DNA of 43,935 nt from JAGOUU01 sp964609155 (GTDB taxonomy: Bacteria > Pseudomonadota > Gammaproteobacteria > JAGOUU01): the NCBI GenBank assembly GCA_964609155.1, contig CAZSRF010000019.1, positions 1-43,935 on the forward strand, given 5' to 3'. Shown here piece after piece: positions 7,882 through 16,603 of the stretch. The notes beneath the pieces are model-generated. The model saw nothing but the letters and a program-made list of their open reading frames with translations. It made no database searches and was not told the DNA's origin. The position numbers and the translations under genes are program-made. Each line of letters opens with the position of its first letter. Positions within the stretch are counted from its first letter, which is position 1.

Positions 7882-9996
7882 ATGAAATATGCTAGATTAT
7901 TAAAAACAACAAATTTTTTGGAGCTTGTTAAGTTTTTTAGAGCGGAACTGTTATCAAAAAAAATATTAGCATCATTAAGATTATGGGATATCTTAAGTGT
8001 TTTGCCGGATCTTAGAAAAGACTTATGGATAGATCTTGAAGAATTTATTGTCTATTTGGCAACCAATAGACAGGATAAAATACTACCTGTTGGCTATACG
8101 TTAACGGGAGTTGAGGGAACGAAGAGGGCGTTTATAACTGGATGTAATGAAGATATTCTCCTGTGGAAAAAATATGGAAATGTTAAGGTTAATACAGAGC
8201 TCGATCTTTACGCGCTGTATGATACGGGTAAAGAAGTACATGATTTAATTGCAAAATATGATGCTGATGTTATAAGTTATATCAAAGAAGACTATTTAAC
8301 AATACTATTATCTGATCTCCCTGATACTCGTAATACAGATAGTATGATGGATTCTCCATTTTTATTGGACGATAGCATATTGATGGACAGTACGGCTGAT
8401 GCTCATAAATTGTGGTCTTATGTGCATTTAATAGCTGCAGTTACTAATGGTGGGGCAGATAAAATAGATTTAAAAAAAACTCGTAATATCGATATAATTT
8501 TGTTGTTGCTGTACAGTTCATCGTTAGATAATTTATCATTGAATTTTATTTTTAATTTTGTAAATTTCGCTTATTATTTAACTGAATATATATTAACTCA
8601 TTCTAAGCAAAATATTCAATTGCTCAATATGGTTTGGTATAGAATATCATTAATTTTTTGGCATCTACCAGAAATATTAGATTGTTATTATGGCGAAGAT
8701 ATAACTCAACTGCTGTATCAGTATAAGCTACATAGCTATTTTAACTATTTTAAATTAATGGCGGTATATTTCTTTAATAATTTTATTAAAGATGATGAAA
8801 GAATTACCTATGTACTACATCATACACGACTTAAAGAATATGTTGCAAATCTTGCAAGTCGTGATCGTCAAGTTGTTAAGTATGTTATGTTTTACCAGGA
8901 ACTTGCGAAAAGGGCAGAATTTACAAATTATCATTATGTTCGTGAGCATGCTTCCAGCGGTTCATCTAGTAAATATATAGTAGTAGAATTTTATAGTATA
9001 TTTAATAATATGTTATTCAAGGCCACTGCTTGTCCATTGATCGATATTTTAGCTTCAGTTTGCAAAAAGACTAGCACTTTTAGTTTGTATAAAACTGAAA
9101 ACGAGGCCTTAAGTAAAGAAGTCTATGAGCTTAAAATCATCAATAGAGACTTAATTACAGCAGGAGAAAGAATAAGCTCGCAACTGGATGTAATAAAACG
9201 TAGTTATGATTTATCTTGTGCAGCATCAAAGGAACTGGAAGAAAAAGTTGTTGTTCTTGATGTTAAAGTTTTAGCGTTTGTTCAAATTCAGCAAAAGATG
9301 CAATGCAAAGTAGAGTTGGCCATAGAGCAGTTAAATCTTTTACTGGATTCGAATGTAGACAATATCCAGCTGGTTTCATTGAGTGAAGTGTCATCAGAGT
9401 TGATGGATAAAGCGTTAGATAAATTTTTTGAGGTGATAAGAAAATTACAAAATAAGACTACTACGGTACACACAATAGTTTCAAGCTATAGTTTATATCA
9501 CGATAGCTATCATGAATTATATGTTTTTAAGTATGTGGGTGTAATATACAAAATGTATCATCTAGTATTAGAAAACTTTTTATTATTTATTAATAGGATA
9601 GAAGCAAAACCAGATCTAAATTTTAGCGAGAGCTTAAAGCTGCTTCCCAAGAAAATTTTTTTAACAAAGCTCATCAATGTGGAATTAGCTTATGATTCAT
9701 ATAAAGATAATTTTAACAAAATTCCTGATAGAGAAGTATTTCAAGACGAGCATAAAAAAAGCTACTCTCATGAAGAGTTGGCTGAGCTATTAACAAGACT
9801 CAATAGAATAGCGTTATTAGTAAAAATGCAATTCTCGGGATCTCAAATTTTGCCTTTATCTGTTTTATTGAGATCTATCTATAAAATAGAAAGTAGTATA
9901 ACAGAATTCATAAGTGTTATTGATCTGCAATTTGCAGAGCAGCCAATATGTCAGTTAGATGATGCTGTTTTGCCTAGAAAAGTGCCAGTTTTATGA
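7882..9996 (+). CDS. Large helical protein of unknown function, 704 residues (candidate effector, paired with upstream gene)
   Basis: It begins 9 bases after the preceding gene, with no obvious ribosome site, which suggests coupled translation. I recognise no family. The N-terminal half is Leu/Tyr/Phe-rich helix. A coiled-coil-like segment lies around residues 405-470 (ENEALSKEVYELK, then SKELEEKVVVLDVKV), and more helix follows. There is no signal peptide. Base composition and residue use match the 967-residue neighbour, so the two probably arrived and act together, but I see no convincing sequence similarity between them by eye. The stop codon lies inside the promoter of the following dps gene. 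Function unknown. Confidence 0.7.
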   Translation: MKYARLLKTTNFLELVKFFRAELLSKKILASLRLWDILSVLPDLRKDLWIDLEEFIVYLATNRQDKILPVGYTLTGVEGTKRAFITGCNEDILLWKKYGNVKVNTELDLYALYDTGKEVHDLIAKYDADVISYIKEDYLTILLSDLPDTRNTDSMMDSPFLLDDSILMDSTADAHKLWSYVHLIAAVTNGGADKIDLKKTRNIDIILLLLYSSSLDNLSLNFIFNFVNFAYYLTEYILTHSKQNIQLLNMVWYRISLIFWHLPEILDCYYGEDITQLLYQYKLHSYFNYFKLMAVYFFNNFIKDDERITYVLHHTRLKEYVANLASRDRQVVKYVMFYQELAKRAEFTNYHYVREHASSGSSSKYIVVEFYSIFNNMLFKATACPLIDILASVCKKTSTFSLYKTENEALSKEVYELKIINRDLITAGERISSQLDVIKRSYDLSCAASKELEEKVVVLDVKVLAFVQIQQKMQCKVELAIEQLNLLLDSNVDNIQLVSLSEVSSELMDKALDKFFEVIRKLQNKTTTVHTIVSSYSLYHDSYHELYVFKYVGVIYKMYHLVLENFLLFINRIEAKPDLNFSESLKLLPKKIFLTKLINVELAYDSYKDNFNKIPDREVFQDEHKKSYSHEELAELLTRLNRIALLVKMQFSGSQILPLSVLLRSIYKIESSITEFISVIDLQFAEQPICQLDDAVLPRKVPVL

Positions 9997-10002
9997 TATA
10001 AT
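9994..10002 (+). promoter_or_regulatory. Extended -10 promoter for dps
   Basis: TGATATAAT (9994-10002) is a perfect TATAAT preceded by the TGn extension. It overlaps the stop codon (TGA, 9994-9996) of the upstream gene and lies 34 bases before the dps ATG. The nearest -35 candidate, TTGCCT at 9970, has a long 21-base spacer, as is tolerated by extended -10 promoters. Confidence 0.55.
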
Positions 10003-10036
10003 GAAAGCTGGTGTAATTTTAAAAAGAGGGATTTTT

Positions 10037-10489
10037 ATGACGAGCAATACTAGAACAATTAAAGAATTGAAGCAACTACTGGTGGACACTTATGGTCTTT
10101 ATTTAAAGACTCAGAATTATCATTGGAATGTTAGGGGGCCAAACTTTAAGCAGTTGCATGAGCTTTTTGAAGAACAGTACCAAGAGCTTGCTGTTATGGT
10201 AGATTCGATAGCTGAGCGTATTTTAATTCTTGGAGGTAAAACTCCTGCTACTTTTAGAGAGATTAGTGATCTAACTAGAATTTCTTTTGATGGTTCCTCT
10301 ATTTCAGCCGAAGAGATGATGAGCGATCTTAGCCAAGATCAATTACAAATAGTAGCAGATCTAAAAAAGTTAATTGCAGCTGCTGCACCGGATGGTGATG
10401 AGGGTACTATTGCTATGGCTTCAGAATTAATTGCTAAGCATGAAAAAGCTTGTTGGATTTTACAAAATCATCTCCCCGGTAAAAAGTAA
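10037..10489 (+). CDS. dps: Dps-family ferritin-like DNA-protection protein
   Basis: The start is the ATG at 10037, preceded by AGAGGG; longer upstream frames only overlap the previous gene. The protein has 150 residues. The Dps ferroxidase ligands are all in place with the right spacing: His29 (NYHWNV), His41 (KQLHELFEEQY), Asp56 and Glu60 (VDSIAERI). Dps proteins form dodecameric shells that oxidise and store iron with peroxide and protect DNA. The protein ends within the core fold with no Lys-rich DNA-binding tail beyond PGKK. It has its own extended -10 promoter and is followed after 3 bases by a SulP transporter, so it may be the first gene of a dps-sulP-birA-ATPase transcript. Confidence 0.93.
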   Translation: MTSNTRTIKELKQLLVDTYGLYLKTQNYHWNVRGPNFKQLHELFEEQYQELAVMVDSIAERILILGGKTPATFREISDLTRISFDGSSISAEEMMSDLSQDQLQIVADLKKLIAAAAPDGDEGTIAMASELIAKHEKACWILQNHLPGKK

Positions 10490-10492
10490 GTT

Positions 10493-12070
10493 ATGAATAA
10501 AAGTTACGAAAAATATTTTAAGACACAATTTTCTTATGATCTTAAGGCAGCAGTGACAGTATTTCTAGTAGCCATACCATTATCATTAGGTATAGCTTTG
10601 GCGTCTGGGGTACCGGTTATATCGGGTTTAATTGCTGGGGTCATTGGGGGAATAGTTGTTGGTTATTTGAGTGGTTCCTCTTTAAGTGTAAGTGGTTGCG
10701 CAGCAGGCTTAGTTCCTGTTGTTACATTAAGTTTATTAGAACTTAGATCTGCGGAATTACTTTTTGCAGCAATAACTCTATCAGGTTTTGTTCAGTATGT
10801 ATTTGGCCGGTTAAAGGCTGGTGTTATTGCTCATTATATTCCGTATGCTGTGATTAAGGGCATGCTAGCTGCTATAGGGATTATTATAATTTATAAACAA
10901 CTTCCCCATTTAATTGGTTATCATGATGAGATTTTCGATGATACATTGAACATTTCAGAAAATTATGGATTTGATCTTCACGATAAACTTTGGATGATTC
11001 TCAATAGTATATCCTTAGGTCCAATTATTATTTCAATTGTTAGTTTTACGATGATATATCTTTGTACTTCAAATTGGGTTAAAAGATATTCTCTTACGCG
11101 AATTGTTACTGATTATGTACCCAGTTCTTTAATTGCAATAATTTTTGCGATACTGATAAATCATATATTTTATCTGTTTTTCCCTGCATTAGCATTGAGT
11201 GGCGTGCATTTGGTTAATATTCCAAGTATCAAAGATTTAATGAGTTCTACAATATTTGCTTTTGATGTAAGTGCTTTTAAAAACCCGTTAGTCTATAAAT
11301 ATGGTTTAATCATTGCATTGATTAGCAGTATTGAAACATTATTGAGCATTGAAGCCTGCGATAAATTAGATCCAAATAAGAAAGTGACTCCTACAGGAAA
11401 AGAGCTAAAAGCTCAAGGTGTGGGTAATTTTCTTTCTGGACTCGTAGGCGGTTTGCCTATAACATCAGTGATTATAAGAACGAGTGTCAATATAGAAAAC
11501 AATGCCCAAACCAAGATGTCTACCATTATGCATGGTATATTAATTCTGTTTAGTGTTCTTTTTTTGACAAAAATAATCAACCAGATTCCATTAGCTTCAC
11601 TAGCATGTATTTTGATTATAACAGGCTATAAGCTTACCCATGAGAAACTTATTAAAGATATGTTTAAAAAAGGCGCACATCATTTTATACCTTTTGTGAC
11701 AACTATTGTTGCCATACTATGTACGGATTTATTACGAGGTGTTTTTATAGGGTTAGTTGTTTCAGTATTTTTTATCCTGAAAAATTACTACACACTGCAA
11801 AATATAAGAGTACATAGTAATCAAGAGGCTAAAGAATACACAATGGTCTTTGGTGAATATACTACTTTTTTATCAAAAGCCAGTATTGCAAGGTTATTAA
11901 ATGAGATCCAAGATAATTCCAAATTAAAATTGGACTTCAGTAATTGTACAATGCTAGATTATGAAATTAATGAATTAATCAATGATTATATTCTGAGTGT
12001 AAAAAGTAAAGGGATAACCTTGGTTATCATCCCTAATTGTACAAAAAATATTAATTTTTCTGTGCCATAA
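10493..12070 (+). CDS. SulP family anion permease
   Basis: A protein of 525 residues. The N-terminus carries the SulP signature: DLKAAVTVFLVAIPLSLGIALASGVPVISGL is the first transmembrane pair, followed by GGIVVGYLSGSSLSVSGCAAGL. About ten to twelve membrane helices follow. IETLLSIEACDKLDP and VGGLPITSVIIRTSVNIENNAQTKMS match the conserved second half of the transport core. The C-terminal ~85 residues (FGEYTTFLSK...LDFSNCTMLDYEINELI) look like a short STAS domain. The ordering of motifs resembles the bicarbonate-type bacterial branch, but sulfate or another anion is possible. The ATG follows the dps stop by 3 bases. Confidence 0.88.
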   Translation: MNKSYEKYFKTQFSYDLKAAVTVFLVAIPLSLGIALASGVPVISGLIAGVIGGIVVGYLSGSSLSVSGCAAGLVPVVTLSLLELRSAELLFAAITLSGFVQYVFGRLKAGVIAHYIPYAVIKGMLAAIGIIIIYKQLPHLIGYHDEIFDDTLNISENYGFDLHDKLWMILNSISLGPIIISIVSFTMIYLCTSNWVKRYSLTRIVTDYVPSSLIAIIFAILINHIFYLFFPALALSGVHLVNIPSIKDLMSSTIFAFDVSAFKNPLVYKYGLIIALISSIETLLSIEACDKLDPNKKVTPTGKELKAQGVGNFLSGLVGGLPITSVIIRTSVNIENNAQTKMSTIMHGILILFSVLFLTKIINQIPLASLACILIITGYKLTHEKLIKDMFKKGAHHFIPFVTTIVAILCTDLLRGVFIGLVVSVFFILKNYYTLQNIRVHSNQEAKEYTMVFGEYTTFLSKASIARLLNEIQDNSKLKLDFSNCTMLDYEINELINDYILSVKSKGITLVIIPNCTKNINFSVP

Positions 12071-12097
12071 GAACAATAGTAGTATTAGTAGTTTTTG

Positions 12098-13147
12098 ATG
12101 ATGTTGGATAGTATCGATTATAAAATTATAAGTTTAATTGCAGATGGAAGCTACCATTCAGGACAGCAACTTGCTGACACTATGGGTACATCTCGTGCTG
12201 CAATAAATAAACGTATCAATAAAATTAATATTTTTTTTGCAAAAGAAACAGACAATAGTTATCGTATTTATACCACAGTTGGCAGAGGGTATTGTTTTAA
12301 TCAGCTGTTCGATTTTTTGTGCCTTGATCAGATTAAGCAAAAAATATCTAAAGATATTATAGATAATTTAAAACTAGAATTTTTTCCTGTTATAGATTCA
12401 ACGAACAGTTATTTAATTAGTAAAATAATAAATGATCATAATCGTTTTCATATTTGTTTAAGTGAAATGCAGACTGCTGGTCGTGGCAGGATGACATTGT
12501 CTCGTCATAAATCTTGGTGTTCACCTTTTGGCAATAATATATATTGCTCTATCAGTTGGAATTACTTAGGTAATCAAAATTCTTTAATGGGTCTTAGTAT
12601 TATTGCAGGACTAACTGTCATTGAGCTAATTGAGTCTGTATACGTCGAAGATAATAAAAATACATTGGGTATAAAATGGCCCAATGACATAGTTATTAAT
12701 GATAAAAAAGTAGCGGGAATATTAACAGAAATAATTGGTGATCCTAATGGTGGCTGCAAAGTTATCATAGGGTTTGGTATAAATGTTTGGAGAAACTATA
12801 ATCATGATTTATTAAGTGCTATAAATAAACAGATTGAACAAGGTTGGGCGAGTATTAGTGAATATGTAATATTAGAAAATATAACTCGTAATCAAATGAT
12901 AAGTAATTTAATAAATAAATTTGTTGTCAATTATTCTCGTTTTATGGAGACTGGTCTTTGTGGGTTTCTAGAGAAATGGGAAAAGTATGATATTTTAAAA
13001 GATAAAGTGGTTAATATAGAAACTCCAGGGTTAGTAAAAACAGGTGTGGTCGCAGGGATTGATCAACAGGGCGCACTATTGGTTGAAGTCCAGGGTGAAC
13101 GACAAACTTTTTACTCAGGTGAGGTAAGTGTCAAATTAATAAGTTAA
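12098..13147 (+). CDS. birA: Bifunctional biotin--protein ligase / biotin operon repressor
   Basis: Two ATG codons stand in tandem at 12098 and 12101, and a TTG precedes them; I take 12098. The N-terminal ~60 residues form a winged helix-turn-helix (HSGQQLADTMGTSRAAINKRINKI), so this is the repressor-type ligase. The catalytic part has the biotinyl-AMP loop TAGRGRM (about residues 127-132), KWPNDIV, and DKKVAGILTEI with the Lys that contacts biotin. A C-terminal SH3-like domain follows (LVKTGVVAGIDQQGALLVEVQG). BirA activates biotin to biotinyl-AMP, attaches it to the acetyl-CoA carboxylase carrier protein, and represses biotin synthesis genes. It sits 27 bases after the SulP gene and 20 before the ATPase. 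The GRGRMTL variant differs from the usual GRGRxGR by losing the glycine after GRGR. Confidence 0.92.
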   Translation: MMLDSIDYKIISLIADGSYHSGQQLADTMGTSRAAINKRINKINIFFAKETDNSYRIYTTVGRGYCFNQLFDFLCLDQIKQKISKDIIDNLKLEFFPVIDSTNSYLISKIINDHNRFHICLSEMQTAGRGRMTLSRHKSWCSPFGNNIYCSISWNYLGNQNSLMGLSIIAGLTVIELIESVYVEDNKNTLGIKWPNDIVINDKKVAGILTEIIGDPNGGCKVIIGFGINVWRNYNHDLLSAINKQIEQGWASISEYVILENITRNQMISNLINKFVVNYSRFMETGLCGFLEKWEKYDILKDKVVNIETPGLVKTGVVAGIDQQGALLVEVQGERQTFYSGEVSVKLIS

Positions 13148-13167
13148 TTGAGATTAGGTGTATCATA

Positions 13168-15882
13168 ATGTTGAAAACAATTTTAAATTACATAAAACAA
13201 AAAAAAGAGATAATAAAAACCTTTTTAAAAGCTCTCTTGGCAAGCGTCCCTGGTGGGGTAATTTTTTTTCTAAGTTATACTCATCCAGCGTTATTATCAT
13301 TTAGTCTTGCTTGGCAAGTAGCTTTGCCAATTATAGCTGCTGCAATATGTTTAGTATCCGGATATGAGTATTTATTTGGTTGTTTCCGGAGTTTTAAAAC
13401 AATTTGTATTTCAATGTATCAAGCCTTGCTCTATAAATTTAAAAAAGAAGATAATGATAAAAATAAGAATAAAGAGCAAAGTTTTTTCAGTATTCTAGTA
13501 AATTTAGATATGAATGTATTAGTCTCGCTAAGCATCATATGGACGGCAATTTATGTTGCTTTTTTAGGAATGGCTGCACCAATCGTTATTTATACAGCGC
13601 CAATGTTAACTCTTGCTGCTTTGCAATTTAGTAAATTATTTAAAATTTTAATAAACAAGTGGGTGAATAAATCAGCGCAAATAAAATTGGATTTATTAAG
13701 AAAAAAGTATAGTGATTTAAAAAATGAAATTCAGAAAATTCGTAAAGGTGCTATTATAACTCTGACTCCTAATGAGCTCAGTGGTTTTAAAACATTTATT
13801 CCAGTGAATGCAAAATTATTATCGCCTAAAGCTGCAGTGTCCGGTGGTACATATATTACAGGAGAGAAAGAAAAAATTAATGATTATCAATTTGAGCAGG
13901 TTATCCCAGGAGGCACTTATTATATTGGCAAAGAACCAATAACCCTGGAGGCTCAATGTGATGGTCTTGAAAGCCATCATTACAAATTAGTTGAAGAGCT
14001 CTTGAATAGAACAGAAAATGTTTCTTTTACGGATAAGTTAATAAATATGATTTCTGCTGGTTTTGTACCAACAGTTCTTAGTATTGCTGCAATTAGCTTT
14101 ATTATTTGGAGTGTTGTGAGTGGGCCTGTATATGGTTTTACTGTGATGTTGGATATTTTGTTTGCAGCTTGCCCTTGTGCACTAGGGATTGCAGCTGTGG
14201 GTCCTATTAGTTTATTAAAAGCGGTGTTATTTAATAAGAATATTACTCTTCATAATGAAAAAGCTATTACACAGCTGCCAGAGTTTAATACCATAGTTTT
14301 TGATAAGACAGGCACTTTAACTCAGCTAAAGTTAAGTAAAATTAATATTATATCAAAAGATAAAAATACAGCAGAAGCAATGAGTCTTATTTTAGCTTGT
14401 ATAGCTCACGCTGAGAAAGTAAGATTAAAAGATCGACCATTTGATAGTTTTGCATCTGCTATTACTCAAAGTGAAGAATTCTCAAAAATAGTTATACCTC
14501 AAGAATTAAAAAAACAACTTGTGATAGATTCAAGCAAACATGATGGCCTAGAAGTATTGCTTACCGAACCTAATGCTATGGGTATAAGCAAAGTATATAC
14601 AGGTAGTGTTCTATATATGAGAAGTTTAGGATTAGATGTTGATAGTATTCCTGGATCAACTTGCTCTGATGGTGGTTCGACCAATATTTATATAGCGGTA
14701 GAGCAAAATGGTGTGAGGAGTTTGGTATCAACGGTAAGCTTTACCCAAAAATTACGTGAAGATGCTAAAGATACTATTGCCTGTTTACAAAAAAGCGGTG
14801 TTACTGTCCATATGTTAACTGGTGATAACTTTAAGGCAGCTCAAGCTATAGCAGAAGCTACAGGGATACCACCTGAAAATATTCAAGCGGAATGTGCAGT
14901 AGAAGGCGATGGTAGTAAAGCAGCTTATGTAAAAAAATTAATTGCTCAGCAACGTAACGTATTGGTAGTGGGTGATGGTTGGAATGATTTAGATGCAGCC
15001 AAAATTGCAAACGCTGGTAGTGTAGCTATGGGAATACATTCTGACATGGGTGGTAAGTTTGATATTACTATTGAAGAGTTATCAGATATATTAAAATTGA
15101 AACCTATATTCAAGTCAGCACAAATGATTCAACAGCAGGTTTTTGCCTTTTCTATATTATATAATTTATTAGCTATATTTTTAGCAGCAGTGATTTTTCC
15201 GATGGCTGGCATGGTTACCATGATGGGATGTTTTGGTATATGTATGGCTTTTTCTTCATTGTTTGCTGTTGCGTGGTCAAGTCTTATCGTGCCAATTGTA
15301 TATAAAAATCTTGGTAAAACTAGGCAGGAAGGAATGTCTAAAGAGCGAATTGCTAATCCTAATTCGGATGGTATAAATACGGCAGTCTATCCATCAAAAG
15401 TCAGTTGTTCATTACCGCGACAGCCAGAACAGGCACAACAGACACAAATGGCAGATGTATCAGAATATAAAATTTGTAATCCTAAACCAATAGGATTAGG
15501 TGCAACTGATAATCCAAATTTATATAGCTTAGACTTGACGATTGTTATTAGGGGCAGATGCTCTGGTTGTTATCAAGCTTTAAATAAATGCAAAACAGAT
15601 CTTCAAGATGGGCTCTCTGAAATGCTTAAACTCAAGGAGTATAGCGCGTTCAGTGGTACGGTGACATCCAATTTAGTTCTCGAATCGTGTGGAACTTATA
15701 AGATTAATTTAAGCTTGTCTAGGTTCTTTTGCTCTGATAAAGAGCTATGTGTACAGCAAATAGAAGATGCCATTAATCAAGCAGGCCTTAGGGCATACAA
15801 TCCATGTATCACGCATAAGATTGAAAGTTACTATCCTCGTGTAGATACTGTAGATACTAAACTAAGAAGTACAGCAGCGTAA
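13168..15882 (+). CDS. Divergent P1B-type (heavy-metal) ATPase with C-terminal metal-binding-like domain
   Basis: A protein of 904 residues. P-type ATPase landmarks: the ion-path CPC motif in AACPCALGIA (Cys335, Cys337), the phosphorylation site DKTGTLT (Asp379), TGDNFKAAQAIA, and the hinge GDGWND (602-607). CPC marks the copper/heavy-metal P1B class. Oddities: the N-terminus lacks a CxxC metal-binding domain and instead has long membrane and basic segments. The P1B signature His-Pro dipeptide of the nucleotide domain is not evident (KDRPFDSFASAI stands where SEHPLAxAI is expected). The actuator TGE is present as YITGEKEKIN but poorly conserved around it. After the last helices a linker leads to a C-terminal HMA-like domain with CSGC (Cys798, Cys801) and several further Cys. 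It may transport copper or another soft metal, or be a regulatory relative. Confidence 0.8.
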   Translation: MLKTILNYIKQKKEIIKTFLKALLASVPGGVIFFLSYTHPALLSFSLAWQVALPIIAAAICLVSGYEYLFGCFRSFKTICISMYQALLYKFKKEDNDKNKNKEQSFFSILVNLDMNVLVSLSIIWTAIYVAFLGMAAPIVIYTAPMLTLAALQFSKLFKILINKWVNKSAQIKLDLLRKKYSDLKNEIQKIRKGAIITLTPNELSGFKTFIPVNAKLLSPKAAVSGGTYITGEKEKINDYQFEQVIPGGTYYIGKEPITLEAQCDGLESHHYKLVEELLNRTENVSFTDKLINMISAGFVPTVLSIAAISFIIWSVVSGPVYGFTVMLDILFAACPCALGIAAVGPISLLKAVLFNKNITLHNEKAITQLPEFNTIVFDKTGTLTQLKLSKINIISKDKNTAEAMSLILACIAHAEKVRLKDRPFDSFASAITQSEEFSKIVIPQELKKQLVIDSSKHDGLEVLLTEPNAMGISKVYTGSVLYMRSLGLDVDSIPGSTCSDGGSTNIYIAVEQNGVRSLVSTVSFTQKLREDAKDTIACLQKSGVTVHMLTGDNFKAAQAIAEATGIPPENIQAECAVEGDGSKAAYVKKLIAQQRNVLVVGDGWNDLDAAKIANAGSVAMGIHSDMGGKFDITIEELSDILKLKPIFKSAQMIQQQVFAFSILYNLLAIFLAAVIFPMAGMVTMMGCFGICMAFSSLFAVAWSSLIVPIVYKNLGKTRQEGMSKERIANPNSDGINTAVYPSKVSCSLPRQPEQAQQTQMADVSEYKICNPKPIGLGATDNPNLYSLDLTIVIRGRCSGCYQALNKCKTDLQDGLSEMLKLKEYSAFSGTVTSNLVLESCGTYKINLSLSRFFCSDKELCVQQIEDAINQAGLRAYNPCITHKIESYYPRVDTVDTKLRSTAA

Positions 15883-15885
15883 GAA

Positions 15886-16197
15886 CTATTCACCACCATG
15901 TTTTGTTGGTGAATTATGATCAATCTTAAGGTTATTATCTATAGCATGAAGAGCTTCAAGAATTTGATCAAGATAAATTTTGCCATTACCATTAGTTCCT
16001 GGAGATCCCATATTTTCTTCTTCTGCAACTTCCATTTCTCTGATGTCATATTCCCAGCGTCTTAAAATTTTTATTTTATTAGAGGCTGATATATCATTAC
16101 GTATTAAGATATCGTTAGGATTGTTAAAGACTCTTGATGGATCTAGTAAGGCTGTTTCTACATCTTTTCGGGTATTTTTGTTATCTTTGTTGTCCAT
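15886..16197 (-). CDS. Small conserved protein of unknown function
   Basis: A soluble acidic protein of 103 residues. The centre (VFNNPNDILIRNDISASNKIKILRRWEYDIREMEVAEEENM) followed by IYLDQILEALHAID resembles a small uncharacterised family known to me from many alpha- and gammaproteobacteria. In that family a segment 'xxPxxVLxxxxLTxxQKIxILxRWEYDxRELxVAEEEGM' is followed by a short helix. No function is established for it to my knowledge. It is convergent with the P-type ATPase gene and transcribed on its own. An inverted repeat and a possible -10 (TATATT on the minus strand near 16262-16257) lie upstream. Confidence 0.7.
   Translation of the reverse strand: MDNKDNKNTRKDVETALLDPSRVFNNPNDILIRNDISASNKIKILRRWEYDIREMEVAEEENMGSPGTNGNGKIYLDQILEALHAIDNNLKIDHNSPTKHGGE
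15888..15914. terminator. Hairpin between convergent genes, possible bidirectional terminator
   Basis: ATTCACCA (15888-15895) pairs perfectly with TGGTGAAT (15907-15914) across an 11-base loop that contains TTTT. It lies 6 bases beyond the ATPase stop and overlaps the last codons of the opposing small gene. Confidence 0.45.
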
Positions 16198-16276
16198 AAT
16201 GACACCTGTTGTTATTAAAGAAGTCTATTGGCTATATTAATTTAAATTATTTAAAGAATATAGTTAGTTTAGCTGT

Positions 16277-16299
16277 TAGTTAAGTATAGTTCTTAACTA
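16277..16299. repeat. Perfect inverted repeat upstream of the small conserved gene
   Basis: TAGTTAAG (16277-16284), a 7-base centre, then CTTAACTA (16292-16299). It lies about 80 bases upstream of the small minus-strand gene, next to a possible -10, and 95 bases upstream of tRNA-Thr. It could be an operator or an RNA hairpin. Confidence 0.4.
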
Positions 16300-16394
16300 A
16301 TATTAAGAAAAGGATAAAATAGTAAAAAATTAAGTATGAGTATTGCCATGTCTTTATTTTCGTTATAGAATTATTCCTGTTTACACGTTCACAT

Positions 16395-16467
16395 GCTGGT
16401 GTAGCTCAGTCGGTAGAGCAGCTGATTTGTAATCAGCCGGTCGGGGGTTCGAATCCACTCACCAGCT
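16395..16467 (+). tRNA. tRNA-Thr (anticodon TGT)
   Basis: The acceptor stem GCTGGTG pairs with CACCAGC, and the anticodon stem GCTGA/TCAGC holds the loop TTTGTAA with anticodon TGT. The T loop TTCGAAT is intact, but the T stem (GGGGG/CCACT) has a G-A mismatch. The discriminator is T, and CCA is not encoded (TCA follows), unlike the other complete tRNAs in this window. It is probably functional, with CCA added by nucleotidyltransferase. Confidence 0.9.
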
Positions 16468-16527
16468 TCAGTTAAGTCATAAATTCACCATGTTAGTGGA
16501 CTAGTATTTAATATAATCCTAGATAAC

Positions 16528-16556
16528 TGATTATTTTCAGATAAATATGCTAAAAT
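16528..16556 (+). promoter_or_regulatory. Possible promoter for the rlmN cluster
   Basis: TAAAAT (16551-16556) is preceded at 17 bases by a weak -35, TGATTA (16528-16533), about 48 bases before the rlmN ATG. A second TATAAT at 16512-16517 has no good -35. Moderate to low support. Confidence 0.3.
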
Positions 16557-16603
16557 AGCGTCTTACATATCAAACCGCTAAAGCAGTAACTAGCTATAAC
16601 TAT

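Noticed and set aside
12011..12033. Hairpin-like GGGATAACC...GGTTATCATCCC
   Set aside because: Lies inside the SulP coding region with a 3-base bulge and no T-run; likely a coding coincidence.
15980..16240. Open frame of 86 codons opposite the small conserved gene
   Set aside because: The minus-strand frame carries the recognisable conserved core; the plus-strand frame is its shadow.
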